Source: Nocardia rhamnosiphila NBRC 108938 (GTDB taxonomy: Bacteria > Actinomycetota > Actinomycetes > Mycobacteriales > Mycobacteriaceae). From it: 64,000 nt of DNA. This document shows positions 52,959 through 61,736 of the stretch, in pieces. The notes beneath the pieces were generated by a model that had not been told where the DNA came from, did no database searches, and worked only from the letters and a program-made list of their open reading frames with translations. The stretch is from contig NZ_JOAJ01000003.1 of the NCBI RefSeq assembly GCF_000720425.1, positions 124,001 to 188,000 of the forward strand, written 5' to 3'. Made by a program: the position numbers and the translations under genes. The first letter of the stretch is position 1. Each line of letters starts with the position of its first letter.

Positions 52959-53564
52959 ATGAATGCCGCATCCCTCGGCCGCGGGCCCAAGGTTCGCGCC
53001 GCCGTCTTGGCCGCGACCGTCGCCGAGCTGGGTGAGCACGGATATGCCGCGTTCACCATCGAGAACGTCGCGCGGCGCACCGGCGTGCACAAGACCACCG
53101 TCTACCGCCGCTGGCCCGACCGCGACACCCTGATCACCGAGGCACTGAGCGAGAGCGTCGCCACGGAACTCCCCATTCCCGACACCGGTTCGATCGACGA
53201 CGACCTACCCGCGCTGGCCCGCGGCCTGGTCGAATGGATCACCAGCCCGGCCGGCCGGGCGGTCCTCGCGGTGATGCCGACCGGGCCCACCGGCGCACCG
53301 ACCCCGTCGGATCCTGTTCGGCACGTCTTCCGGGACCGCATCCGCCGAGCGCTCCCGCCGGTCGCCCGGGCCGTCGCGCGCGGTGAGCTGCCGCCGCACA
53401 CCGATCCCGCCGAATTGATCAAAGCCCTCGTGGCGCCCATCTACTTGCGAGTCGCGATCACCGGCGAAAAGGTGGACGACCGCACCGCCGACAGGGCGGC
53501 GGCGGTGGCGCTCACCGCCGCGCGCGCCGGCCTCTTCGCCGAGGATCCGCCGCCACGACGGTGA
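52959..53564 (+). CDS. TetR-family regulator of the DUF1772 gene
   Basis: A 201-aa TetR regulator with helix-turn-helix at about residues 10-57 (AAVLAATVAELGEHGYAAFT, then RTGVHKTTVYRRWPDRDTLI) and a TetR_C-type ligand domain. ATG 52959 has AAGGAG 5 nt upstream. It probably represses itself and the divergent membrane-protein gene through the two GCAAC-N5-GTTGC sites. The 220 nt after it, up to the next gene, contain nothing recognisable. Confidence 0.88.
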   Translation: MNAASLGRGPKVRAAVLAATVAELGEHGYAAFTIENVARRTGVHKTTVYRRWPDRDTLITEALSESVATELPIPDTGSIDDDLPALARGLVEWITSPAGRAVLAVMPTGPTGAPTPSDPVRHVFRDRIRRALPPVARAVARGELPPHTDPAELIKALVAPIYLRVAITGEKVDDRTADRAAAVALTAARAGLFAEDPPPRR

Positions 53565-53784
53565 CCGCCGGAATCCACATCTCGGGCACCATGTCCGGCC
53601 GAATACCCCGGACGCTTCCGACTGCCCGGGCGCGAACGGAATCGCGTCGGCGACGGCACACCGCACACCCTGTCGCCGGGTTCCGCGCCACCGGGCGTCG
53701 CGACCAGCAGGAGCCGCCGGGACGCGGTCGCCGGGAGGGCGAGCGGGACTCGGGCGGCACCCGGCGTCGGTCCGGGATCGTCTC

Positions 53785-54507
53785 TCAGTCGGTCGGCGTA
53801 GCTCCCGGGCGGGGCAATCCCAGCGATGCCACGAGGTCCAGCATTTCCGCATGGTGCAGCGCCGCGGGATCCCGCGCGACCGGATGGATATGGCCGTCGA
53901 TCTCCAGGGCCACCAAACCGTGCATACGACCCCACACCCGGAGTGCCAGCGCCGCCGTGGCCGGGGTCACCTCCGGGATGTCCTCGCGAACCTTCGCCAC
54001 ATAGTCGGGGTGCAGCTCGGCCCAGGAGCTGCTCTCGGACAGTGACGGTTCGGTGGCGGCCACCAGCCGGGTGAGTTCGCGGCAGACGCGGCGCGCGGCG
54101 CGGTCCACCGGGCCGTCCTCCGGCGGACGGTAGCCGGGGACGGGTTGCCCGTAGAACAGCCGGAATCCTTCCGGGTTCGCCAGCGCCCAGGTGCGCAGCG
54201 CACGACCCCAGGCCACCAGTCTGCCCGCCGGATCGCGCTCGGGCACGGCGTCGACCGCCGACCGCAGTGACGCCGCCAAAGATTCGCCGATACCCCGGAT
54301 CAGCGCGGTGATCAGATCGTCCCGGGTCGGAAAGTAGCTGTAGATGGCACGCGCGGTCATGCCCATCTCCCGGGCGATACCGCGTAGCGAAATCGCGCCC
54401 GGCCCTTCCTCGGCCATCTGTCGCAGCGCGATCGATTCGATCTCGCGCGTGGTTTCCGCGCGCAGCCGCGCCCGGCGGCTCGGCACGCCCGTATCGGTCT
54501 CGACCAC
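53785..54507 (-). CDS. TetR-family regulator of the DUF1330 gene
   Basis: A 240-aa TetR regulator with helix-turn-helix near residues 18-62 (IESIALRQMAEEGPGAISLR, then MGMTARAIYSYFPTRDDLIT). The C-terminal domain has WGRALRTWALANPEGFRLFYGQP. The start at GTG 54507 has AAGG directly adjacent, so it is uncertain. Divergent from the DUF1330 gene with a palindrome between. Confidence 0.85.
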   Translation of the reverse strand: MVETDTGVPSRRARLRAETTREIESIALRQMAEEGPGAISLRGIAREMGMTARAIYSYFPTRDDLITALIRGIGESLAASLRSAVDAVPERDPAGRLVAWGRALRTWALANPEGFRLFYGQPVPGYRPPEDGPVDRAARRVCRELTRLVAATEPSLSESSSWAELHPDYVAKVREDIPEVTPATAALALRVWGRMHGLVALEIDGHIHPVARDPAALHHAEMLDLVASLGLPRPGATPTD

Positions 54508-54547
54508 CTTGACAGGATACAGAGCATCAATACTCTTATCCGTGTCA

Positions 54548-54568
54548 TTACTACACGCCGTGTACTAA
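54548..54568. promoter_or_regulatory. Palindrome between TetR and DUF1330 genes (candidate operator)
   Basis: TTACTACACGCCGTGTACTAA is symmetric except for positions 3 from each end and the centre of the 19-bp core; the inner TACACG-C-CGTGTA is perfect. It lies 14 nt upstream of the DUF1330 ATG in an AT-richer stretch. Confidence 0.62.
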
Positions 54569-54582
54569 CAGATCGGAATCGT

Positions 54583-54897
54583 ATGCCCGCCTATGTGATA
54601 GCCAATGTGGAGGTCCTCGACGAGGAGGCGGGCCGGGCCTACGCTCCAATCGCCCAGCAGTCGATACTCGAATACGGCGGCCGCTACCTGGTCGCCGGGC
54701 CCACCTCCGGCACCGTCGAAGGCAGCTGGGATCTACCCCGGCTGGTGATCATCGAATTCCCCCATATGGACCGGATCCGGGAGTGGTACGAGTCCCCCGG
54801 GTATCGCGAAGCCCGCCGGATCCGCGAGGGCAAGATGCGGATACGCCTGCTGTTCATCGAGGGCACCCCGCCCGAGGGCTTCACACTCCCGTCCTGA
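54583..54897 (+). CDS. DUF1330 protein
   Basis: A 104-aa ferredoxin-like-fold DUF1330 protein (dimeric alpha/beta barrel type). AYVIANVEVLDEEAGRAYAP at the start and ESPGYREARRIREGKMRI near the end are characteristic. Function not established. No strong Shine-Dalgarno precedes ATG 54583. Regulation by the divergent TetR gene is inferred. The following 276 nt contain no supported gene; TAGGCT at 55151-55156 is a likely -10 for the next one. Confidence 0.85.
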   Translation: MPAYVIANVEVLDEEAGRAYAPIAQQSILEYGGRYLVAGPTSGTVEGSWDLPRLVIIEFPHMDRIREWYESPGYREARRIREGKMRIRLLFIEGTPPEGFTLPS

Positions 54898-55173
54898 GTC
54901 CACGGTCGGCGGGGTGATGATCTGACATCAGTCCGGACGCGCCGAACATCGCCCGGCGTCCGGGGGCCCGAAAACAGCCACCACGCCGGGCACCGGCCAA
55001 GAGCACCTGCACCGGGCGCACAGCGGCCGCGTGGTCATCTGTTCCAGGGCGACCCGGAGACACAGACGATCCGCAGCCGCGGCAACGGCGCACCCGAGCG
55101 GTGCGACACGATGCGGTCCGGTAAACCACCCGGTCACCGATTCCGCCCCCTAGGCTGGTGCGGTGAGGACCCG

Positions 55174-57420
55174 GTGAGTATCCAGGACCCCGACCAGCGG
55201 TTCCGCGCGGAGATCGCGGCGCTGCGCGCCCCCGCGCCGACGCACTCCGATCAGGCCCTGCCCCCGGGGTTCACCGGGCCGGACTTCGTGGAGTTGTTCG
55301 AGGCCCAGGTGCTGAGCCGGCAGGCCGATCTCGCCGCACGGCGGCTGGGTGCGAGCGGGCGCGGCTTCTACAGCATCGGATCGTCGGGACACGAGGGCAA
55401 TGTCGCGCTGTCGGCGGCGACCCGTATCACCGATCCGGTTCTGCCGCATTATCGTTCGGGCGCCTTCTTCGTCCATCGCGCCCGCCGTGCCGGCGTGACG
55501 GACCCGGTGCGCGATATCCTGCTGGGCGTGGTGGCCGCCGCGACGGACCCCATTTCCGGGGGCCGGCACAAGGTGTTCGGCAGCGCGGTGGCCAATATCG
55601 TCCCGCAGACCTCCACCATCGCCTCGCAGCTGCCGCGCGCGGTCGGGCTCGCGTTCGCCCTCGAGCGCGCCGACCGGCTCGGGGTGGCCTGTCCGTGGCC
55701 GTCGGACGCGGTGGTGCTCTGCGGTTTCGGAGATGCCTCGGCCAATCATTCGACCGCGACGGGCGCGATCAACGCCGCCGTCCACACCGCACATCTCGGC
55801 GTTCCCGTCCCGGTGCTGTTCGTCTGCGAGGACAACGGAATCGGGATCAGTGTGCCCACCCCGCCCGATTGGATCGAGCACGCTTACGGGCGCCGGCCGG
55901 GCCTGCGCTGGTTCGCGGCCGACGGCTGCGATCTCCGCGACGCGGTGGCCGGCGCCCTGGCGGCGGTGGACTGGGTACGCGCCCGACGCCGTCCGGCGTT
56001 TCTGCATCTGCGCACGGTACGACTGTTCGGGCACGCCGGATCCGATGTGGAGAGCGCCTACCGCGACACCGCCGCGATCGAAGCCGGCCTGGCGCGCGAT
56101 CCGGTCACCGCTACCGCGCGACTCCTGATCACGGCCGGTATCCGTACCCCACGCGAACTGCTCGACCACTACGACCGCCTCGCCGAGCAGGTCGCGGCGA
56201 CCGCGGGCGAGGTATGTGACGAACCCAAACTCGCCACCGCGAACGAGGTACTCGCATCGCTGGCCCCGGACCCTCCGGACGACGAGGCACCGCGGCGGAA
56301 CCTCCGCGCGCCGGTGACCGCCGGGCTGTCCCCCGCGCCCCGCCCGGCAGCGGACGAGCCCCGTGCCACAACGGAGGCCGAGGACAAGGCGGACAGCGCG
56401 CCCCCGCAGACCCTGGCGCAGGCGATCAACCACACCCTCGCCGACCTGCTCGCCCGCGACCCCGATGTACTGGTCTTCGGCGAGGATATCGCCCGCAAGG
56501 GCGGTGTCTACGGTGTGACCAGAGGGCTGCGCAAACGGTTCGGTCCCCGGCGGGTGTTCGATACCCTCCTCGACGAGCAGAGCATCCTCGGCACGGCCCT
56601 GGGCGCCGGGCTCGCGGGATTCGTACCGATCCCGGAGATCCAGTACCTGGCCTACGTGCACAACGCGCTGGACCAGTTGCGCGGCGAGGCGGCGACCCTG
56701 TCCTTCTTCTCGGCCGGCCGCTACCGCAACCCGATGGTGGTGCGGATCGCCGGCTACGCCTACCAGCGCGGATTCGGCGGACACTTCCACAACGACAATT
56801 CCGTTGCCGCGCTGCGCGATATACCCGGCGTGATCGTGGCGTCGCCGGCCCGGCCGGACGATGCCGCGGCCGCGCTGCGCACCTGCGTCGCCGCCGCCCG
56901 CGCGGACGGCCGGGTCTGCGTTTTCCTGGAGCCCATCGCCCTGTACCACACTCGCGACCTGTACGAACCCGATGACGGGCAGTGGGCGGCGGCCGGTGCG
57001 GAAACCGTCTCCGCGCCGATCGGCCGGGCCCGCGTCTACGGCGAGGGAACGGATCTGACAATCGTCGCCTTCGCCAATACGGTGCCGATGAGCCTGCGCG
57101 TGGCCCGCCGCCTCGCGCGCCGCGGTATCGGTGCGCGCGTCCTCGATCTGCGCTGGCTCGCCCCGCTCCCGTACGCCGACCTGATCCAGCACGCCGCGGC
57201 CACGGGGCGGGTCCTGGTCGCCGACGAGACCCGGCGCAGCGGCGGCGTCTCCGAATCCGTGTGCGCGGCACTGGTGGACGCCGGTTTCACCGGCACACTG
57301 GCCCGGGTCACCAGCGCGGACAGTTTCGTACCGCTGGGGCCCGCCGCCGCGACCGTCCTGCTGAGCGAGGCCGATATCGAGGCCGCCGCCGACCGTTCGC
57401 TCTTCCCGGGCCGGGCGTGA
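55174..57420 (+). CDS. 2-oxoacid dehydrogenase E1, alpha and beta subunits fused
   Basis: A 748-aa thiamine-diphosphate E1 in which the alpha subunit (about 1-350, with IGSSGHEGNVALSAA and the TPP motif GDASANHSTATGAINAAVHT ending in EDN) is joined by a Pro/Ala-rich linker (about 360-415) to the beta subunit (about 416-748, with FGEDIARKGGVYGVTRGL and GHFHNDNSVAALRDIP). It would decarboxylate pyruvate, a branched-chain 2-oxoacid or a related acid. No E2 or E3 gene is adjacent. GTG 55174 has GAGGA just upstream; the frame is open to 55111 without support. Confidence 0.88.
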   Translation: MSIQDPDQRFRAEIAALRAPAPTHSDQALPPGFTGPDFVELFEAQVLSRQADLAARRLGASGRGFYSIGSSGHEGNVALSAATRITDPVLPHYRSGAFFVHRARRAGVTDPVRDILLGVVAAATDPISGGRHKVFGSAVANIVPQTSTIASQLPRAVGLAFALERADRLGVACPWPSDAVVLCGFGDASANHSTATGAINAAVHTAHLGVPVPVLFVCEDNGIGISVPTPPDWIEHAYGRRPGLRWFAADGCDLRDAVAGALAAVDWVRARRRPAFLHLRTVRLFGHAGSDVESAYRDTAAIEAGLARDPVTATARLLITAGIRTPRELLDHYDRLAEQVAATAGEVCDEPKLATANEVLASLAPDPPDDEAPRRNLRAPVTAGLSPAPRPAADEPRATTEAEDKADSAPPQTLAQAINHTLADLLARDPDVLVFGEDIARKGGVYGVTRGLRKRFGPRRVFDTLLDEQSILGTALGAGLAGFVPIPEIQYLAYVHNALDQLRGEAATLSFFSAGRYRNPMVVRIAGYAYQRGFGGHFHNDNSVAALRDIPGVIVASPARPDDAAAALRTCVAAARADGRVCVFLEPIALYHTRDLYEPDDGQWAAAGAETVSAPIGRARVYGEGTDLTIVAFANTVPMSLRVARRLARRGIGARVLDLRWLAPLPYADLIQHAAATGRVLVADETRRSGGVSESVCAALVDAGFTGTLARVTSADSFVPLGPAAATVLLSEADIEAAADRSLFPGRA

Positions 57421-57474
57421 TCCACCGCCGCGCCACAGGTCAGCGGTCGATACCGCGAATCTTCTGTGCGCCTG

Positions 57475-57491
57475 CCGGGTTCACCACCCGG
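57475..57491. terminator. Hairpin between convergent E1 and GT39 genes
   Basis: CCGGGT-TCACC-ACCCGG is a perfect 6-5-6 hairpin in the 97-bp convergent gap and could terminate both transcripts. Confidence 0.5.
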
Positions 57492-57517
57492 GCGACGCGA
57501 CTGCCGGCCGGCCGCGG

Positions 57518-59596
57518 TCAGTCGATCGCTGTGAGGTCGTACACGGTGACCCCGTCGACTTCGGTGGCGGTGTAGTTGTCCTGCACCCACTGGGCGATCT
57601 TCGAGGCTTCCGATTGCGACGCCGACCCCGGTCCACCGCCGCGGCCACCCGCGATGAAGTAGTGGATCGCGCCGCCGGCCACGTACTGCTGGAACTGTTC
57701 CAGCGTGGGAGACGGATCGCCGCCGCCGAAACCGCCGATCGACATCACCGGCACGTCTCCGGCCAGCTGATAGCCCGCGGCATTCATCGAACTCACGGTG
57801 GCCGCGGCCCAGGTGTAGGACCCGGCGTTCTGCTGTAGCAGCGCGGTGACGGCCGCACTGCTCTCGCCGCCGGGTCCGCCGCCCTGTCCCGGGGTGCCCG
57901 CACCGGCACCCTGTTGCCCGTCGGGCCGTCCGCCCGCACCGTCGCCCGGGCCCTCGTCTCCTGTTCCGGCGGACGCGGCACCGGAACCACCGGGCATCGC
58001 ACCGGCGCCGGATCCGTCACCCACTGCGCCGGGCGTGGTGCCCATTCCTCCCGGTACGGCATCCGTGCCACCGAGGGCAGCGTCCGCGCCACCGGGAGCA
58101 CCGTCCATACCGCCGGGTCCCCGGCCCGGACCACCGGGTCCGCCGAAACCGCCCGAGCCGGTGCTCGGCCCGGCCAGCACGATGGAGCCCGTATGCGGCG
58201 TGGCCAGGGTGTCGACGGTGTAGGCGACCGGACCGGCCAGCCCGACGAACAGTGCGGTCAGCGCCGCGACCACCGACACCTTCCGTGCGCGGATCAGCAC
58301 GGCCACCGCGGCGGGCGCCCCGGCCCCGAGCACCACCCAGCGCAGCCACGGTACGAACTCCGCGGAGCGGCCCAGGAACACCCATGAGGTCATCACGGTC
58401 AGTGCCACGGTCCCCGCGAGGACCGACCGCACCCACAGCCGGTCGCGTTCCCGCCACAGCGCGACCCCGCCCGCGCCGGTCACCGCCGCCACCGCCGGTG
58501 CGAGTGCCACGGTGTAGTACTGGTGGAACGTCCCGGTCATGAAGCTGAACACCACACCGGTGACCAGTCCCCACCCACCGAACAGCAGCAGGGTCGCCCG
58601 CTGCCGATCGGTACGCACCGCGCGGCCGCGCACCACCGTCGCCGCGACCAGCAGGATCAGTGCCGCCGGTAGCAGCCAGCCGATCTGGCCGCCGATCGAG
58701 GCGCCGAACAGGCGCGCGATCCCGGCATCGCTGCCGAAGCCGCCGCCCGGACCGCCACCGGCGGAACTGAGCCGGTCGAGCCCGTTGTAGCCCAGGGTCA
58801 GTTCGATGATCGAATTGTGCTCCGAGCCGCCGAAGTAGGGCCGCGAATCCGCCGGCCACAACTGGGCGATCAGAATCCACCAGCCCGCCGCGGCCACCAT
58901 CGCCGCTCCCGCCGCGCACAATTGGGTGATCCGCGTGCCCAGCCGCGGCGGTCCGGCGAACAGGTAGACCACGACCAGCGCGGGCAGCACCAGCATCACC
59001 TGCAATTGTTTGGTCAGGAATCCGAATCCGACGAAGGCGCCGCACAGCACCGGCCAGCGCCAGCGTCCGTCCTCGACGGCCCGGGCCATCGCCCAGACCG
59101 CCGCGACCATCAGCAGGACCAGCAGCGCGTCGGGGTTGTTGAACCGGAACATCAGCGCGGCAACCGGGGTCACCGCCAGCACCAGGCCGGACACCAGCCC
59201 GGCGGTGGCGCCGAACGCGCGCCGCACCGTCGCCCACAGCAACGCCACCGAGGCGACCGCCATCAGCACCTGTGGCGCCAGCATGCTCCCGCTGCCGAAG
59301 CCGAATATTCGCGCCGACAATTCCATCGGCCACAGCGCCGCCGGTGTCTTGTCGACGGTGATGGCATTGGACCAGTCGGAAGAGCCGAAGAAGAACGCCT
59401 CCCAGGATTTCGTGCCCGACTGCACGGCGGCCGCGTAGAAGGAGTTGGCGAACCCGTTCGCGGTGAGATTCCAGAAATAGGCCGCCGCCGTACCCAGCAG
59501 CAGCGCCGCGAGGCCGATCTTCTCCCAGAGCGTGTCCCGCCGGGCGGGTGCCGCCGCCGGGACGGGGGCCGGACGGCGCGTCATCAAGGTGGTCAC
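57518..59596 (-). CDS. GT39-family membrane glycosyltransferase with Gly-rich insertion
   Basis: A 692-aa polytopic protein of the dolichyl-phosphate-mannose/ArnT-like GT39 family. About a dozen transmembrane segments fill residues 25-460; the catalytic first loop has SSDWSNAITVDKTPAALWPM, and FRFNNPDALLVLLMVAAVWA is a typical helix pair. Residues about 470-570 are a disordered Gly/Pro/Ala linker. A globular extracytoplasmic C-terminus follows (about 580-692, with GDVPVMSIGGFGGGDPSPTL). GTG 59596 overlaps the stop of a 20-codon upstream frame (GTGA). Donor and acceptor unknown. Confidence 0.88.
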   Translation of the reverse strand: MTTLMTRRPAPVPAAAPARRDTLWEKIGLAALLLGTAAAYFWNLTANGFANSFYAAAVQSGTKSWEAFFFGSSDWSNAITVDKTPAALWPMELSARIFGFGSGSMLAPQVLMAVASVALLWATVRRAFGATAGLVSGLVLAVTPVAALMFRFNNPDALLVLLMVAAVWAMARAVEDGRWRWPVLCGAFVGFGFLTKQLQVMLVLPALVVVYLFAGPPRLGTRITQLCAAGAAMVAAAGWWILIAQLWPADSRPYFGGSEHNSIIELTLGYNGLDRLSSAGGGPGGGFGSDAGIARLFGASIGGQIGWLLPAALILLVAATVVRGRAVRTDRQRATLLLFGGWGLVTGVVFSFMTGTFHQYYTVALAPAVAAVTGAGGVALWRERDRLWVRSVLAGTVALTVMTSWVFLGRSAEFVPWLRWVVLGAGAPAAVAVLIRARKVSVVAALTALFVGLAGPVAYTVDTLATPHTGSIVLAGPSTGSGGFGGPGGPGRGPGGMDGAPGGADAALGGTDAVPGGMGTTPGAVGDGSGAGAMPGGSGAASAGTGDEGPGDGAGGRPDGQQGAGAGTPGQGGGPGGESSAAVTALLQQNAGSYTWAAATVSSMNAAGYQLAGDVPVMSIGGFGGGDPSPTLEQFQQYVAGGAIHYFIAGGRGGGPGSASQSEASKIAQWVQDNYTATEVDGVTVYDLTAID

Positions 59597-59655
59597 GGCG
59601 CCACCTCCCGCACGGGACCGCCGACGGCGGCGGAACTGCTCGAATTCTCGGTCAT
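59593..59655 (-). CDS. Possible 20-aa upstream ORF coupled to the GT39 gene
   Basis: ATG 59655 opens MTENSSSSAAVGGPVREVAP, which stops at TGA 59593-59595 overlapping the GT39 GTG. The Shine-Dalgarno is weak. It may be a leader frame that delivers ribosomes to the GT39 start, or part of a longer, non-functional frame. Confidence 0.3.
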   Translation of the reverse strand: MTENSSSSAAVGGPVREVAP

Positions 59656-59907
59656 GTGTTCCACGGTCGCCCTCGATGCTCCTTCCCCCCTGGGGGCAGG
59701 CCGGGAAGAACCTGGGAGTCCGGCGGGCGGCCGGATCACCGCGGGTTTCCGAGGCGGGAGCGGGGGGCTTCCCGGTTGCCAGGGAATTCGCAGGCCGTTG
59801 GCAGCGAGCCTCGAGGCCGGTTGCCCAGGATGGCCGTTGTCGGACCGGGGAACGCCCGGACCGGTGGCCTGAGGGTCAGGCCGCACGCAGAGGAGGAATA
59901 TCTCGCA

Positions 59908-60144
59908 ATGGCGAAGGTGATGAAGTCGAAGCTCGCGAAGGCGGCCGTGGTCGGCGGGGTCGGACTGGGGATGATCGGTCTGGGCGCGGGCGCGGCCAGC
60001 GCACAGCCGGGCCCGGACCAGCACGGGAACCAGCCGCAGCAGAACCAGCCGCACTGGGACCAGCACCAGAACAACCCCGGGCCGAACCATCCGAACGGCC
60101 ACGGCTTCTGGATCTTCGACCGGTGGGTGCCGCTGCCCTGGTGA
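59908..60144 (+). CDS. Small exported His/Gln/Asn/Pro-rich protein
   Basis: A 78-aa protein with a signal peptide (basic MAKVMKSKLAK, hydrophobic AAVVGGVGLGMIGLGAGA, cleavage after ASA at residue 32). The mature part of about 46 residues is rich in Gln, Asn, His and Pro (PGPDQHGNQPQQNQPHWDQ) and ends FWIFDRWVPLPW. No cysteines. Perfect AGGAGG upstream of ATG 59908. Family not recognised; could be a small cell-wall peptide or a metal binder. Confidence 0.72.
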   Translation: MAKVMKSKLAKAAVVGGVGLGMIGLGAGAASAQPGPDQHGNQPQQNQPHWDQHQNNPGPNHPNGHGFWIFDRWVPLPW

Positions 60145-60187
60145 CCCGGGAGAGATCGCACCCGCGACCGGACCGGTCGTGACGCCC

Positions 60188-60232
60188 GGCCCCGCGGCGC
60201 AGTTCTGTCACCACGGAACCCACCGCGGGGCC
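60188..60232 (+). terminator. 10-bp-stem hairpin after the small exported protein gene
   Basis: GGCCCCGCGG (60188-60197) and CCGCGGGGCC (60223-60232) are exact complements; GTTC and GAAC in the loop extend the fold. It lies 44 nt after the stop at 60144 and is the likely terminator. Confidence 0.65.
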
Positions 60233-60348
60233 GCGTTCGTATGGGTGGGGGCACACCGGCAACCGGGCGGCCGCCAACCCCACCGCGGCCCGTTCTGGGC
60301 GGATTCCGCTGTGCCCGAACGCCTTTTCGGGCACCATCTGATCGTGTG

Positions 60349-60738
60349 ATGATCAGACGAGTTCATGGAGCTGCCCTGCTGGCCCTCGCCGCCGCGACGT
60401 TCGCACCCCTCACCACCGCACCCGCGGTCGCGGACGCACCGTTCACCGCACCCCAGGTCACCTTCGCGGGTACCACACCGGGAACGGTGACCGCGACCCT
60501 GCACAACCCGAACGACCGGGGTCAGTGCTGGGCGGAGGCGGGAGTCGGCCCGGAGAACAACCACGTCTTCTTCGGGGAGGCGAAACCGGAATCGCTGGCC
60601 GGCCCGGGCCAGACCGTCGAGACCTCGCTGACGGGTCTCGAATCGGGGACCACGATCAACGCCCGCGGCGGCTGCGCGGACACGGGCCCCGCCGGCGGGT
60701 ACGAGCTGGGCGAATTCGTCACGGTCACCGTCCCCTAG
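60349..60738 (+). CDS. Small exported protein with a disulfide pair
   Basis: A 129-aa protein with a signal peptide (MIRRVHGAALLALAAATFAP, cleavage near ADA at residue 30). The mature part is Thr/Gly-rich and looks all-beta, with two cysteines (GQCWAEAG and GGCADTG) that could pair. It ends in a beta-strand-like FVTVTVP. Family not recognised. ATG 60349 lacks a strong Shine-Dalgarno. Separate transcription unit from the preceding small exported protein. Confidence 0.68.
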   Translation: MIRRVHGAALLALAAATFAPLTTAPAVADAPFTAPQVTFAGTTPGTVTATLHNPNDRGQCWAEAGVGPENNHVFFGEAKPESLAGPGQTVETSLTGLESGTTINARGGCADTGPAGGYELGEFVTVTVP

Positions 60739-60803
60739 CCGGATCCGGCCCCGCGAGCATCGAGACATTCATCCTGTTGCGCGGAGCGGTAGTGCGCTCT
60801 GCT

Positions 60804-61640
60804 TCAGGGCCGGCCCGCCCCCGGCGCGGGCGCGGGGAAGGCCACCACCCGGCCGCTGGGTCCGGGTGTCTCCGCGCCGTACTCCTGACCGACCACGAAC
60901 AGCCGGGGGCGGTCGGGGTCACGGTCGAGCACACAGGCGAAAGCACCGCGGTCGAATTCCACGGTGTCCAGGACCGCGCCGCCTTCGGCCACCCGGACGC
61001 AGTGCCGGTTACCCACATCCGCGTACCAGGCCGCGCCTTCGGTATCGAGGCAGATACCGTCGGGATGGTCGCCGGGCGTGGCTGCCCAGACCCGGCGGCC
61101 CGCGAGATCACCCGAAGGTGTGATGTCGTAGGCAGTGAGTCGCTCGGCATAGGATTCGGCGACGATCAGGGTGGCCCCGTCCGCGGTGATCGCCATACCG
61201 TTCGGGAACGCGAGATCGTCCGCGACCCGGCGCACCGTACCGGCCGGAGTCACCAGCACGACGAACCCCGGCGCGAACTCCCCGCCGGGGAAATCGAATC
61301 CGATGCTGTTGACGTAAGCGTTGCCCCGGGCGTCGACGACGATATCGTTCCACGGTGTATCCGTTTCACCGGCGAGATCGGCGTGCGTCACCAGGCTGCC
61401 GCCGGGTTCGCGGCGCAGCAGGCGCCGCCGGCCCGAATCGACGATGAGCAGCCGCCCGTCGGGCAGGAAGTCGATACACATCGGGAACGAGGGCACAGCG
61501 GCGATCACCTCACCATGTCCGGGGCCGTCCACCGCGATCACCTGATTCGCGCCCCAGTCGGAGAACCACAGCCGGCCCTCGTGCCAGCGCGGCGATTCAC
61601 CGAACACGATTCCCTCGAGCACTACCTCTGGTGCCTCCAC
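60804..61640 (-). CDS. SMP-30/gluconolactonase-like beta-propeller
   Basis: A 278-aa six-bladed beta-propeller of the SMP-30/gluconolactonase/LRE family: LEGIVFGESPRWHEGRLWFS at the start, DTPWNDIVVDARGNAYVNSI and FPNGMAITADGATLIVAESY in the middle carry the metal-site Glu, Asn and Asp. A lactonase is likely, substrate unknown. GTG 61640 has AAGG upstream. It follows the HAD gene by 96 nt on the same strand and may belong to that transcript. Confidence 0.87.
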   Translation of the reverse strand: MEAPEVVLEGIVFGESPRWHEGRLWFSDWGANQVIAVDGPGHGEVIAAVPSFPMCIDFLPDGRLLIVDSGRRRLLRREPGGSLVTHADLAGETDTPWNDIVVDARGNAYVNSIGFDFPGGEFAPGFVVLVTPAGTVRRVADDLAFPNGMAITADGATLIVAESYAERLTAYDITPSGDLAGRRVWAATPGDHPDGICLDTEGAAWYADVGNRHCVRVAEGGAVLDTVEFDRGAFACVLDRDPDRPRLFVVGQEYGAETPGPSGRVVAFPAPAPGAGRP

Positions 61641-61736
61641 GTGATATTCCCTTCGTTCGCCGGTGGTGATACAGACCTGGCGACTGCCCGGAATTCATCG
61701 CTGGGCGCGGCAGTGGTGCGCGGTGGCGGGCTGCGA

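Noticed and set aside
53565..53784. Gene in the gap between the two TetR genes
   Set aside because: Open frames on both strands lack start signals and any recognisable segment.
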